From positions 806,001 through 870,000 of the forward strand of contig JAVBKY010000003.1 in NCBI GenBank assembly GCA_031553765.1: 64,000 nucleotides of DNA. The letters run 5' to 3'. The translations under genes were made by a program, and so were the position numbers. Source of the DNA: JAITMY01 sp031553765. GTDB lineage: Bacteria > Bacteroidota > Bacteroidia > Bacteroidales > UBA932. The first letter of the stretch is position 1; every line of letters starts with the position of its first letter. A model generated the notes under the pieces. The model was not told where the DNA came from, ran no database searches, and saw only the letters and a list, made by a program, of their open reading frames with translations. Below, piece by piece: positions 33,981-41,483 of the stretch.

Positions 33981-34859
33981 TTATTGTTGTTGTAAGAGAA
34001 TGCTTACCATATTTTCGAGTGATTCGATATCGTCAATCAGCCCTAACTTTAGGGCTTCAGGTGCGTATAGCGTTTTTCCTGTTTTCCACTCGGTGTTTCC
34101 CTTCAGCGTTTTTTCGCGGAATGTCGCCACCGACTTTAAAACGAAGTTGTCATTGAAGTAGTCAACCTGCGCTTGCAGTAGTGAGAAGTCGCCATTAAGC
34201 GCGGCCTTTACTTCCGCGTTTTTTTCGGTTGATTGGCTTGCGTAAATTTCCGTTAGGATAACACCCTCCTTCTCCAGCTGCTTGCTATAGTCAGCAATAG
34301 TTTTTATAGTACCAATGCTGCCTGTTACAACAAATTCGTTGGCGGCAAAAATCAGATCACAACCGGAAAAGCCAATGTATGCAGCGGAGCATGCCGTGTC
34401 AGCAAAGAATGCAAACACGGGCTTGTTGCGCTCAGCAATGACATTTTGTATGGTTATGGCAGAGTATGCTTCACCGCCCGGGCTCGAAATTTCAAACATA
34501 ACGCCTTTAATGTTTGGGTTGGCGTAACACTGCTGGAGCATCGCTGCTTTTGTTTTCATGCCGGAGTCGCCACACGCCTGGTCGTGCTGCGTCATTACTC
34601 CCTCTACAGGAATAATAGCGATTGAATTTTCGGGGAGATTTGCTATTGCTCGCTGTCCGTTGTACTGTGGAATGCGGTAAGCGCTGCCCTGCATGGTAGC
34701 GCAGGCGTCATGTTCACGCGCCACCGCCTGTAGCGTTTGAGTACCCTTGAGCCAGGAGGCTATCAGCGGAAGGTAGTTAGTAACGGCACTCGGCTCCATG
34801 AGCCAAATGCCGTTGAGAATATTGTGCAGGTGTAACATCGCGCGTTTTATTTGCCACAA
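33981..34859 (-). CDS. S49/ClpP-type prohead protease
   Basis: 292 residues. SppA-like features: IAIIPVEGVMTQH at the first strand, GVMFEISSPGGEAYSA, catalytic-serine region DTACSAAYIGFSGCD, and STEKNAEVKAAL with the candidate catalytic Lys. Phage S49 proteases (lambda gpC-like) cleave scaffold and head proteins during capsid maturation. It lies upstream of scaffold and capsid genes. A start at the internal Met8 (34838) is also possible. Confidence 0.85.
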   Translation of the reverse strand: MWQIKRAMLHLHNILNGIWLMEPSAVTNYLPLIASWLKGTQTLQAVAREHDACATMQGSAYRIPQYNGQRAIANLPENSIAIIPVEGVMTQHDQACGDSGMKTKAAMLQQCYANPNIKGVMFEISSPGGEAYSAITIQNVIAERNKPVFAFFADTACSAAYIGFSGCDLIFAANEFVVTGSIGTIKTIADYSKQLEKEGVILTEIYASQSTEKNAEVKAALNGDFSLLQAQVDYFNDNFVLKSVATFREKTLKGNTEWKTGKTLYAPEALKLGLIDDIESLENMVSILLQQQ

Positions 34860-34880
34860 AATAAAACGTCGCGCGGTGTA

Positions 34881-35342
34881 TTATAAAGGACTTGCGATAG
34901 CCGTTGAAAGGGTTAGCGGTTTACACAGTAGTCGGCCCATTAAGCCGATAGCGTAGCCTCGGAAGCTGCTTGCGCTGTCGCCCTCTTCTACAATGGTAGC
35001 TGTGAGCATGGAGCTCTTTGTTCCTGCCACTTTTGCTACGCCATGAGCATCGGTGTACTTGAGAAGAAAGGGTTCAAATTCAAGGCGATTAAGTAGCCTT
35101 TGGTTGACATGGGGTAGCGCAATGCGCAGCCCGCCCTCAAAGTTGTACAGCGTACCTGATGTTGTGTGTTCGCTTTCACAGCTAATGTTGATGCTGCCCG
35201 GTGTCGCGTTTGCCTTGTACCAGGAACAGCCATCTTTGGGTTGTACATATATAGTGTCATCCGATAGCGGAGTAGCAACTTTTACATCATCATAAAAAAG
35301 TATTTCGGCAGCAATGTACCCGCCCATATTTTCGGTGCTCAT
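34881..35342 (-). CDS. Phage structural-region protein, unrecognised
   Basis: 153 residues from ATG at 35342; an in-frame longer start at 35396 is possible but has a less typical N-terminus. The protein is beta-rich, MSTENMGGYIAAEILFYDDVKVATPLSD. The C-terminal LMGRLLCKPLTLSTAIASPL is helical. It is the first structural gene of the late operon, before the protease. No family recognised. Confidence 0.5.
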   Translation of the reverse strand: MSTENMGGYIAAEILFYDDVKVATPLSDDTIYVQPKDGCSWYKANATPGSINISCESEHTTSGTLYNFEGGLRIALPHVNQRLLNRLEFEPFLLKYTDAHGVAKVAGTKSSMLTATIVEEGDSASSFRGYAIGLMGRLLCKPLTLSTAIASPL

Positions 35343-35396
35343 TTTATATCGAGTTTTATTGTTTTGCAATATTTTGGAAATTAAACACTTCGCCAT

Positions 35397-35462
35397 ATTT
35401 GGACGTTTTTCGGACGTCTTTACCGCCCAAAACGGACAAATCGCTACACTTGGTCGGTGAAA
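35397..35462. promoter_or_regulatory. Short gap before the late structural operon
   Basis: 66 bp with two GGACGT/ACGTCC-type words (GGACGTTTTTCGGACGTC, 35401-35418). It lies where a late promoter or operator would be expected; no standard -7 match is seen, so a phage-encoded activator may be needed. Confidence 0.35.
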
Positions 35463-35933
35463 TTATTTTGATGTTTTTTTGTATTCCCGGCGCTCTCTTT
35501 TTTTGCGAACGCGATCACGCCATCGGTAATAATTTTTCAGCAATGCATCTTCGGAGATGGAGTTAAGAATATACTTGCACTTGAATGTATGAACGGTGTC
35601 GATGTACTCAACACCGTATCGATGCTTTTCCTCGTCGAGCAGGTCGTGCAACTCCGCCCACAACATGACTTCTATGCGGCGTTCAATAATGGCACAGCTG
35701 CGCTTGCTAAGGTAGTTGAAGGTTTCGGGTGACTTGCCGGTACGCCTGTCAGGCAGGGCTATTTCAAGGTTACCCTGGTCGACGGAATTTATCGGGCGCT
35801 TTATGAGTTGGTCCCAAATAGCATGGTACAGGTCAAGGTCGCGCGGTAGTTGTACTACGCCGTTTTCCATACCAAACTTATTGGTGATGTACTCTACAAG
35901 GTGAGGTTTGATTTGAATTTTGGTGGTCAACAT
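35463..35933 (-). CDS. Phage protein next to the putative origin, DNA-binding candidate
   Basis: 156 residues, helical. A basic C-terminal tail (YYRWRDRVRKKRERREYKKTSK, about 135-156) and YLSKRSCAIIERRIEVMLWAELHDLL centre. It is transcribed leftward out of the repeat-rich region 35942-36234 and lies just before the late operon. It could bind the iterons or activate late genes; no known family recognised, so this is inference from charge and position. Confidence 0.5.
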   Translation of the reverse strand: MLTTKIQIKPHLVEYITNKFGMENGVVQLPRDLDLYHAIWDQLIKRPINSVDQGNLEIALPDRRTGKSPETFNYLSKRSCAIIERRIEVMLWAELHDLLDEEKHRYGVEYIDTVHTFKCKYILNSISEDALLKNYYRWRDRVRKKRERREYKKTSK

Positions 35934-35941
35934 ATATTTTT

Positions 35942-36234
35942 GCGCGAAAATCTTTTTCGTTTTATAAACTCTCTCGAAACTTCAAAATTTCTTACTCGCT
36001 TACTCGAAGTTCTACATCCCTTTGTTGACTTCATTCTTGGGCGAGTTGGTGTGATATTTTTTACTTACTCGAAAACTCTTTTTGTCTTACTCTTTACCTT
36101 TTCGAGTAGGTTAAGAGTGGGTATCTTCAATTCTCTTACTCGTCTATAACATAATACTGTATTATGCTATATCAATTTCGAGTAGGAGAGTAGGAAAAAA
36201 GCATAAAATCTTTTTATTTATATATAATCCTTTT
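35942..36234. other. Putative phage replication origin with iterons
   Basis: The word TTACTCG or its complement recurs at 35992-35998, 36000-36008 (TTACTCGAA), 36065-36073, 36101-36108 (TTCGAGTA), 36136-36142 and 36177-36184, with a TTACTCTT variant near 36086. An AT-rich perfect palindrome CATAATAC-T-GTATTATG covers 36150-36166, and 36185-36234 is very AT-rich. It abuts the VapE-type helicase gene. Iterons plus an AT-rich unwinding zone fit an origin; it is not a CRISPR, since spacing and orientation vary. Confidence 0.6.
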
Positions 36235-37761
36235 TTACAATCGTTTTTTTACAAAGTAACCTTTTACGGAGTAGTTCAACTCCTTATCGTACCTACTCGT
36301 ACGAAAAAACTTAAACGTTGTCAACGCTCGACCAACGTTAGTGCTATGCATCTTGCGGCGTACTTCAAGGGGAATATCCTCATTTTTCATCAGCTCGTTA
36401 TAGATATCTCCGGTGGTCATAAATACGCCATCATCGGGTTGTCCCGGGGTATAGTGTTTGGCTACGTAGGCCATTTCTGGTGAAACGGCTTTAAACTGTC
36501 CATTGATAAACTCATTTTCGAGTAGTTCCTCCCGCGTCAACTTATATTCTGTGCCATCTTTGTACATGGCGTAGGCTTGTATCCATAAGTCGCGTGGGTT
36601 AATGTGTTCGCGGTAGGCAAAGTCAATAGCAAACTTATCCTTGCACGATTGCAGTTCAAAGCAAATCCACCGAACGCTGCCGGTGGGATCGTCCAAAAAG
36701 TCGGTTTCATTGGTGGAACCTACAAAATTGGCGATACGCTTGGTGGTGATGGGTGTGGCAGCATAGGGAATGCGCACCTTGATTAAGTCTTTACTCATGG
36801 CACTCTTGTACCAGTTTTGCTCATCCTGTCGCATTTTTCCGTACTCATCCAGTATGCACCAAAAGTTATTGCTGAGCGCAATGAGGCTATCCTTGCCATC
36901 GTTGCTGTTGAGTGGGTTTTCGCACATGTACTCTTCGAGGCCGGGTGGACACATCCATCGCGTGAGGCTGGTTTTACCGCTGCTCTGCTGCTGGTCGACA
37001 AACAGTATGGCGTGCTTGTTAAAGTCAACGCCATAGGCGCAGGCAATGGAGCGAATGAAGTGCTTGCGCAGATGGTGTGCAAAGCGCTTGCGATGGTCGA
37101 TGCTGTCGCCTATATGTTGAGCAAATGCAATGTGATCGGCCAGTTCGTCAAAGCGATCAACGCCATCCCACGGCGGGAGTTCCTCGAAGAATTTTGCTAT
37201 GGGGTTGCGCTGCTCTACAAAATCGCTCATAAGGAGTTCGTTGAGTTTCTGCTTAGAGTAGTCGTAGTGGCTCTTACGTAGGTGGCGCAGCATATTGTTA
37301 ATGTTAATCTCCTCATATGTATCAACAAACTTGCGCTTACCCATAAGCAGGTTGCTTACGGTGTTGTAATAGATGTCGTAGTGCTCGTTAATCCAGTTTT
37401 CAATTACCACTATTTCGGGTGTGTTGGCGTCGCCGCCATCGCCCTTGATAATAGCCTCCGATAGCCGCTTGAGGTGCGATCGTAGTGCCGGCAACTTCAA
37501 GTTTGTTTCGCCGCAAATGTATTCCAGCGCAAAGTTGGTTAGCGTTTCGTCGTTAAATTCAATGAGGCGGTTGCAAATGGTGTTCATTTCGTTCACCATT
37601 TTAGTGGGATTGCCATCGGCCTTATTGAGCGACTTTACAGAAGCGTCAATAAACCGGTTGAACTCCGAATCCTCGCTATCCTTGCGCGTAACCTTCGTTT
37701 GTGGCTTGGTATCAGGTTGACCGGTGGGTACTTTGGTAGTATCTATTTTGTGTACTTCCAT
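36235..37761 (-). CDS. VapE/VirE-type P-loop replication protein
   Basis: 508 residues. Walker A QQQSSGKTSL (about 257-266), Walker B FWCILDEYGK (about 300-309), and GSTNETDFLDDPTGSVRW (348-365), the family sensor motif that corresponds to G(S/T)TN...FL.D.TG.RRF. These proteins are SF3-like helicases of phages and islands, usually used with a primase. The iteron region lies directly downstream, which supports a role in origin opening. ATGA-type overlap with the upstream gene. Confidence 0.85.
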   Translation of the reverse strand: MEVHKIDTTKVPTGQPDTKPQTKVTRKDSEDSEFNRFIDASVKSLNKADGNPTKMVNEMNTICNRLIEFNDETLTNFALEYICGETNLKLPALRSHLKRLSEAIIKGDGGDANTPEIVVIENWINEHYDIYYNTVSNLLMGKRKFVDTYEEININNMLRHLRKSHYDYSKQKLNELLMSDFVEQRNPIAKFFEELPPWDGVDRFDELADHIAFAQHIGDSIDHRKRFAHHLRKHFIRSIACAYGVDFNKHAILFVDQQQSSGKTSLTRWMCPPGLEEYMCENPLNSNDGKDSLIALSNNFWCILDEYGKMRQDEQNWYKSAMSKDLIKVRIPYAATPITTKRIANFVGSTNETDFLDDPTGSVRWICFELQSCKDKFAIDFAYREHINPRDLWIQAYAMYKDGTEYKLTREELLENEFINGQFKAVSPEMAYVAKHYTPGQPDDGVFMTTGDIYNELMKNEDIPLEVRRKMHSTNVGRALTTFKFFRTSRYDKELNYSVKGYFVKKRL

Positions 37762-38471
37762 TACTTCTTAAATGTTAGCGCCTCATTTTTCTCAATGAGC
37801 GCGTCGAAATACTTTTTGAGTAGGTACGTTTTGGCGCGCGATACGAGCGCCGCCTTACCCCTACCCTGGGCAAGATCGCCCAGGCGCTTAACTTCCTTGG
37901 GCGACGTGCGGCTCATATCGTCGGTTACCTCTTTCAGGGCTGCATTCTTATCCTCATTGCTAAATGACAACATACCCTCGCTGTCGAGGAAATTGTACAC
38001 CAGGTTGAATACATCTACGCACTGCCCGCAGCGGTCGTAGGCGGCGTATGTTTCCTCGGATAATTCAATGTAGCCCTGCCGTATTTCCTCAGTGCTTTTC
38101 TTGGTGTGTTGCTCCAACTGCGGGCGATTGCGGTTTTCTTCCTCCTGCATCTTGCGCACAAATCTAATCCGTTCCTCGGTATTCAGGTAGGACAATATCC
38201 ATTGATGGTAGGTGCTAATGCTTAACGCGTACACCTTCCCCTCTTTATCGTAGTAGCCACGTACGCCGGCGCGCAGCACAGTACATAATTCCTCTATGGT
38301 TACGTAGCTGAAGTATTGGTTGACTTCAGCTATAAGCATACGCGTGTCGAGCGCTAAATCCTCTGCCGAAATTTCGCGCTTTGCAGTACGATGTATTTCG
38401 GTGAGGAGGTCTAACACCGTGCGTGTAGCATCCGCCTGATTGGCGGTGCGTAGAGTAAGGTAGATACTCAT
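37761..38471 (-). CDS. Conserved Bacteroidota phage early protein (DUF6633-like)
   Basis: 236 residues. The centre has KVYALSISTYHQWILSYLNTEERIRFVRKMQEEE, which resembles a family recalled from Bacteroidota phages as DUF6633. The C-terminal part is helical and basic. Encoded between a replication-type gene and the VapE-like helicase with a 1-base overlap, so a replication role is likely but unproven. Confidence 0.55.
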   Translation of the reverse strand: MSIYLTLRTANQADATRTVLDLLTEIHRTAKREISAEDLALDTRMLIAEVNQYFSYVTIEELCTVLRAGVRGYYDKEGKVYALSISTYHQWILSYLNTEERIRFVRKMQEEENRNRPQLEQHTKKSTEEIRQGYIELSEETYAAYDRCGQCVDVFNLVYNFLDSEGMLSFSNEDKNAALKEVTDDMSRTSPKEVKRLGDLAQGRGKAALVSRAKTYLLKKYFDALIEKNEALTFKK

Positions 38472-38647
38472 AATTAAAAGTGATTTCCTAAAAAAGTTCC
38501 GATATCGTTACATAATTTTACCACATAATTACCGAGAGCATTTTCCATGATAATTCTTAAAAACAGCATTACTATTTGTACCATATATTTTATAATTTCT
38601 TAGAATAAAATCATGTATGGTAAAAAGTAAACTATTATTTAGAACAA
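38472..38647. promoter_or_regulatory. AT-rich early-operon gap with repeated TACCA words
   Basis: 176 bp without a gene. Related words TTTTACCACATAA (38505-38517), TTTGTACCATATA (38575-38587) and TATGGTAAAA (38615-38624, inverted) suggest regulator binding, but no standard -7 element for the minus strand is seen. Confidence 0.35.
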
Positions 38648-39115
38648 TTACAATCCAAGCATACTTGCTGCTCCCTGGTTAGCGTTGATTAAATTTGCAG
38701 CAGAGGCTTTTAATTTCGGTGTATTAGTGGCGATGCCTCCTTTAGGTGCAAAAAGCCCTTTATAACCATTTTTCATGCTAAATTCTATTATTTCAATGGC
38801 GTAGCGCGCATCACCGTTGGCATCCTTATACAGGCCGTCAAGTGTGGCTTTTATCCCGGTGGGTTTGTAGCTGAAATTATGCTGCTCACGCTTGTACTTT
38901 ACCCACTGTGCCCATGCCTCTGCAAACTCTTCATCTGTCCATGGTAGGGGACAGGGTGCCGGCGCAATGGACTCGTTGTAGTGTAGTATCACAACCTCGT
39001 AGGCTTCGTTGAACTGTGTGGCCTCGCCTACGGTGAGTGCATTGCGGTTGTACAGGTCCTGAAATAGGTCGAAAATGCTTTGCGCAGCACGTTCAAAAAC
39101 TTTACTTTTAGCCAT
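38648..39115 (-). CDS. Phage replication accessory protein
   Basis: 155 residues. WTDEEFAEAWAQWVKYKREQHNFSYKPTGIKATLDGL followed by ARYAIEIIEFSMKNGYKGLF is the C-terminal pattern of many phage replication proteins (W..W..YK, AIE..IE.SI.NGYKGLF). The N-terminal half is helical. It is probably a loader or initiator-like protein acting with the VapE-type helicase. It is the first gene of the replication operon. Confidence 0.65.
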   Translation of the reverse strand: MAKSKVFERAAQSIFDLFQDLYNRNALTVGEATQFNEAYEVVILHYNESIAPAPCPLPWTDEEFAEAWAQWVKYKREQHNFSYKPTGIKATLDGLYKDANGDARYAIEIIEFSMKNGYKGLFAPKGGIATNTPKLKASAANLINANQGAASMLGL

Positions 39116-39149
39116 TAGTATATGTGTTTAGAAAATTGCACGTTTTTTA

Positions 39150-39157
39150 TATATTTG
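39150..39157 (+). promoter_or_regulatory. -7 element TATATTTG of the small membrane gene
   Basis: Perfect TAnnTTTG, 19 nt before the ATG at 39177. A TTG lies at 39137-39139; the -33 box is weak. Confidence 0.6.
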
Positions 39158-39176
39158 CTAATAAAAATGTTATGCT

Positions 39177-39353
39177 ATGGGTTTAGAAGAATACCAAGGA
39201 GACGCTAAGCGAATGCTCCGAGAAGATCAACTTTTTGAGCATAGTGGCCAGATGACCAAGTATACTAAGAGAACATTCATAATCGCTGTATGTACTTTGA
39301 TAGTTGCGGCTGCTACTCTCATAGCCACATTGGTGTTTGGATTGTCTTTCTAA
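39177..39353 (+). CDS. Small tail-anchored membrane protein on the opposite strand
   Basis: 58 residues. A charged N-terminal half (MGLEEYQGDAKRMLREDQLFEH) is followed by KYTKR and one TM segment (FIIAVCTLIVAAATLIATLVFG) ending the protein. It is the only rightward gene in the early region, inserted between two leftward genes, with its own consensus -7 element. Size, topology and isolated expression fit a lysogeny-expressed superinfection-exclusion or envelope protein; this is inference. Confidence 0.65.
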   Translation: MGLEEYQGDAKRMLREDQLFEHSGQMTKYTKRTFIIAVCTLIVAAATLIATLVFGLSF

Positions 39354-39358
39354 GGCTT

Positions 39359-39631
39359 TTAATCAAACAACTTCATTTGCCGGGAGAATGTCTCGGTTGA
39401 AAACGCTATGTTAAGCGCATGGCATACACGTTTGAGTTCGTCTATGGTAATGCTTAACTCTCCTCGGTACAACTTTGCCCATCGGCGGCAGTTGATTCCC
39501 GTTTGCTGATAGAAGAGGGGTGTAGCAGTAAAGTATTTATGGTTACCCCATACGCTATCAAGTAGGTTGCGTAGGCAGTCGCGACTCACCAAGGCATCGC
39601 TGGTTTCTTTATTTTTGGCTTCCTTTTCCAT
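39359..39631 (-). CDS. Small HTH-like regulator
   Basis: 90 residues. FYQQTGINCRRWAKLYRGELSITIDELKRVCHALNIAF is a Cro/CI-like helix-turn-helix pattern (about 44-80). It follows a small membrane protein gene with a 23-nt overlap. It may regulate early genes or replication timing. Confidence 0.55.
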   Translation of the reverse strand: MEKEAKNKETSDALVSRDCLRNLLDSVWGNHKYFTATPLFYQQTGINCRRWAKLYRGELSITIDELKRVCHALNIAFSTETFSRQMKLFD

Positions 39632-39815
39632 GCTTACGGATTGAGAGTAAAACGAATATGTAAACCAGTATTGTAAAAACTATAGGCGCCCATATTGGTG
39701 ATGTGATCCACCACCATGAGCAGGTAATTTTACCGCACCACTTGAGAATGGCGAGTGCAAGCGTTACTACCAGGTAGCCATACTTGAAAATGTAACCGAG
39801 AGTTTTTTTAATCAT
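39609..39815 (-). CDS. Small two-TM membrane protein
   Basis: 68 residues. Two hydrophobic segments (GYLVVTLALAILKWCG, PIWAPIVFTILVYIFVLL) and a basic end. Early phage gene, unknown role; overlaps the next gene start and shares its first base with the stop of the upstream gene. Confidence 0.5.
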   Translation of the reverse strand: MIKKTLGYIFKYGYLVVTLALAILKWCGKITCSWWWITSPIWAPIVFTILVYIFVLLSIRKHGKGSQK

Positions 39816-40036
39816 TATTTGGTTTTTACAATTTCACAATCATTTTTATCTACGCTATATCCCCTCCACACGTGCATCAAAGGGTTGTAAACGCAATCGT
39901 AATGCTCCGTGCCGAACAGCTCGCTTTTCCGAACTGCAGAATAAACTCTGATTATTTGGCCAACACGCGCAGTGTACCACTTAAATGGTGAACTGCAGCG
40001 AGTGATGCGCACACGCATGGTATTGGAACTAGCCAT
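39815..40036 (-). CDS. Small phage protein, SH3-like
   Basis: 73 residues from ATG at 40036, whose 8-nt overlap with the upstream stop indicates coupling; ATG at 40051 is the alternative. VRITRCSSPFKWYTARVGQIIRVYSAVRK...VDKNDCEIV has the look of small SH3-like barrel proteins frequent in early phage regions. Function unknown. Confidence 0.5.
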   Translation of the reverse strand: MASSNTMRVRITRCSSPFKWYTARVGQIIRVYSAVRKSELFGTEHYDCVYNPLMHVWRGYSVDKNDCEIVKTK

Positions 40037-40316
40037 TTTCAAAATGGTCAATATGCTTTTTAAAGCACTCTTTCAGGACCTCCCAGTGTTCATTTTCGAG
40101 TAAATCCTTTAGGGAGAGAAAAAGTTCATCAGGGACATTGGTATAGGTAATATGACTCAGTTCGCTTTCTACATCGTCGGCATTGATGATAATGCTACAC
40201 TTCTCCCAAAAAAAGGAAAATAGAAATGCTACACTTGCTACGCCACCTGCAGTTTCTTCATGGTTTTCGGTGCTAATAAGAATGAGGTTATCGGAAAGTT
40301 TAACATTGAATTTCAT
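40029..40316 (-). CDS. Small early phage protein
   Basis: 95 residues from ATG at 40316; 23 further codons upstream overlap the preceding gene and look non-coding. Mixed alpha/beta, acidic; no motif recognised. Part of the early operon. Confidence 0.45.
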   Translation of the reverse strand: MKFNVKLSDNLILISTENHEETAGGVASVAFLFSFFWEKCSIIINADDVESELSHITYTNVPDELFLSLKDLLENEHWEVLKECFKKHIDHFENG

Positions 40317-40320
40317 TTTT

Positions 40321-40569
40321 TTATTCCTCCATTTTTTCTGCCTCCTGGCGAAACATAATTTTAAGATCAACTTCCAGCTCCACAAAATCGGCTATGATTA
40401 GCGATTCTTGCACGATAATCTGTTGAATGGCCTCGCGCTGTTCGCTGGTCAAAAGTTTACCGGAAAGTTCCAGGTAGGCAGCATTGTGGTCTCGGCGGCC
40501 TTCATGCACCCGTTGTGCGTCGGCAAGCGCCAACAGCATGGTTTTTATTTTTTTCGCTGAAAAGCTCAT
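40321..40569 (-). CDS. Small helical early phage protein
   Basis: 82 residues, helical, MSFSAKKIKTMLLALADAQRVHEGRRDHN then an acidic end. No family recognised. It lies 3 nt after the LuxR-type regulator gene and is surely cotranscribed. Confidence 0.45.
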   Translation of the reverse strand: MSFSAKKIKTMLLALADAQRVHEGRRDHNAAYLELSGKLLTSEQREAIQQIIVQESLIIADFVELEVDLKIMFRQEAEKMEE

Positions 40570-40572
40570 GGC

Positions 40573-41124
40573 TTATATAATGTTATTGTTGATGGCGTAG
40601 GTGGTCATGAAGTTGTGATCGGGAGCCATGCTCTCTACGCCGGGGGGCATGAACTTTTCTTTAATGTGGTTGTACATGGCCGTGATGGTGCTGTCGGCAA
40701 TGCCCATTTGCAGGGCTACCTCGGCGTTGCTGTGGCCCAGAGCGCGCAGGCGTATATACTGTAGCTCGCGGCGGCTTAGGGGGCGACCGCTGGGGGTGTT
40801 GGGGCTTTGTAGGCACAACTTCTTTACCTTGTGGCAGCGGTTTTTTAGGCCGCATTCCCAGTATTCGGGGGTAAATGTGCCGGTAGCGGCATCGTAGTCG
40901 GCGGTATGGTCAAAGCCACCAAAGAGGCACCAGGCGTCGCTCTCTAAATTTTGCGAAGGGTGGCCAAGCAGCTGCTCTACAAACGCACTCATGGCAACGA
41001 GGTACGCCTGAGGCAGCTGCCCGAACTCCACCACTTGACCGTTGCACAGCGCCCTCAGCTTAAAGTTACCGGCGTTGAAGAGCTCGGTATTGCTATCTAT
41101 AAGTCCTGCTGGTAGGGTAGGCAT
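40573..41124 (-). CDS. LuxR-type HTH regulator with cysteine-rich centre
   Basis: 183 residues. The C-terminal HTH is PLSRRELQYIRLRALGHSNAEVALQMGIADSTITAMYNHIKEKF (about 115-158), a LuxR/GerE-type domain. Cysteines 66, 91, 97 and 104 may bind metal. The N-terminal part is not a receiver domain. It is the second leftward gene from the switch region, where an activator of early or late genes would be encoded. Confidence 0.65.
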   Translation of the reverse strand: MPTLPAGLIDSNTELFNAGNFKLRALCNGQVVEFGQLPQAYLVAMSAFVEQLLGHPSQNLESDAWCLFGGFDHTADYDAATGTFTPEYWECGLKNRCHKVKKLCLQSPNTPSGRPLSRRELQYIRLRALGHSNAEVALQMGIADSTITAMYNHIKEKFMPPGVESMAPDHNFMTTYAINNNII

Positions 41125-41128
41125 AACC

Positions 41129-41308
41129 TTACTGCATTTGTAGTTTTTTCTTCATAGCCTGGTAGCGGCGTATGATGGCTTGCTGATGCTTAGTGACAGG
41201 GATAAAGTTGCCGGCTTCGTAGCGCTTAATAATTTTGCTCACGTACTGACGGCTTACGCCTGTTTTATCCTGCACCATAGTTTTAGTAAATCTCCTTGGA
41301 AGTGGCAT
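41129..41308 (-). CDS. Small Cro-like HTH protein
   Basis: 59 residues, ATG at 41308, stop at 41129. TMVQDKTGVSRQYVSKIIKRYEAGNFIPVTKHQQAI contains a helix-turn-helix (DKTGVSRQYVSKIIKRYEAG). Basic (many Lys and Arg). It is the first gene leftward of the operator region and diverges from the repressor gene, the position of Cro in lambda-like switches. It stops 4 nt before the LuxR-type gene, so the two form one operon. Confidence 0.65.
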   Translation of the reverse strand: MPLPRRFTKTMVQDKTGVSRQYVSKIIKRYEAGNFIPVTKHQQAIIRRYQAMKKKLQMQ

Positions 41309-41350
41309 GTGTACTGTTTTTTTAGTATTTTTGCTGTTTACCTTACCGTT

Positions 41351-41358
41351 TACCTTTG
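41351..41358 (+). promoter_or_regulatory. Possible promoter of the repressor gene
   Basis: TACCTTTG, a full -7 match on the plus strand, with TTTG at 41330-41333 (spacing 17). It would give a leader of about 120 nt before the repressor ATG at 41484. A second, weaker -7-like word ATCATTTG ends at 41454. Confidence 0.45.
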
Positions 41359-41396
41359 CGGTTACGTTTCGGTTGACGATGCAAAGATTACGTTAA

Positions 41397-41426
41397 TTAC
41401 CGAATAATACAAATATAATTCGGTAA
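41397..41426. promoter_or_regulatory. Operator around the leftward early promoter
   Basis: TTACCGAAT (41397-41405) and ATTCGGTAA (41418-41426) are perfect inverted arms. Between them lies TATATTTG on the minus strand (41410-41417), a full -7 match for the Cro-like operon. A repressor on this site would cover the promoter. Confidence 0.65.
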
Positions 41427-41443
41427 AAAATGAATTATATTTA

Positions 41444-41459
41444 ATAATCATTTGATTAT
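41444..41459. promoter_or_regulatory. Second palindrome before the repressor gene
   Basis: ATAATCA-TT-TGATTAT, 7-bp arms, 25 nt before the repressor start. It overlaps the weaker rightward -7-like word and could serve autoregulation. Confidence 0.5.
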
Positions 41460-41483
41460 CAATAGAATTATTTTTATGCAATT

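Noticed and set aside
35992..36184. CRISPR array
   Set aside because: The TTACTCG words are 7-9 bp, occur in both orientations and at uneven spacing; no 25-40-bp repeats with uniform spacers and no cas genes are present anywhere in the window.
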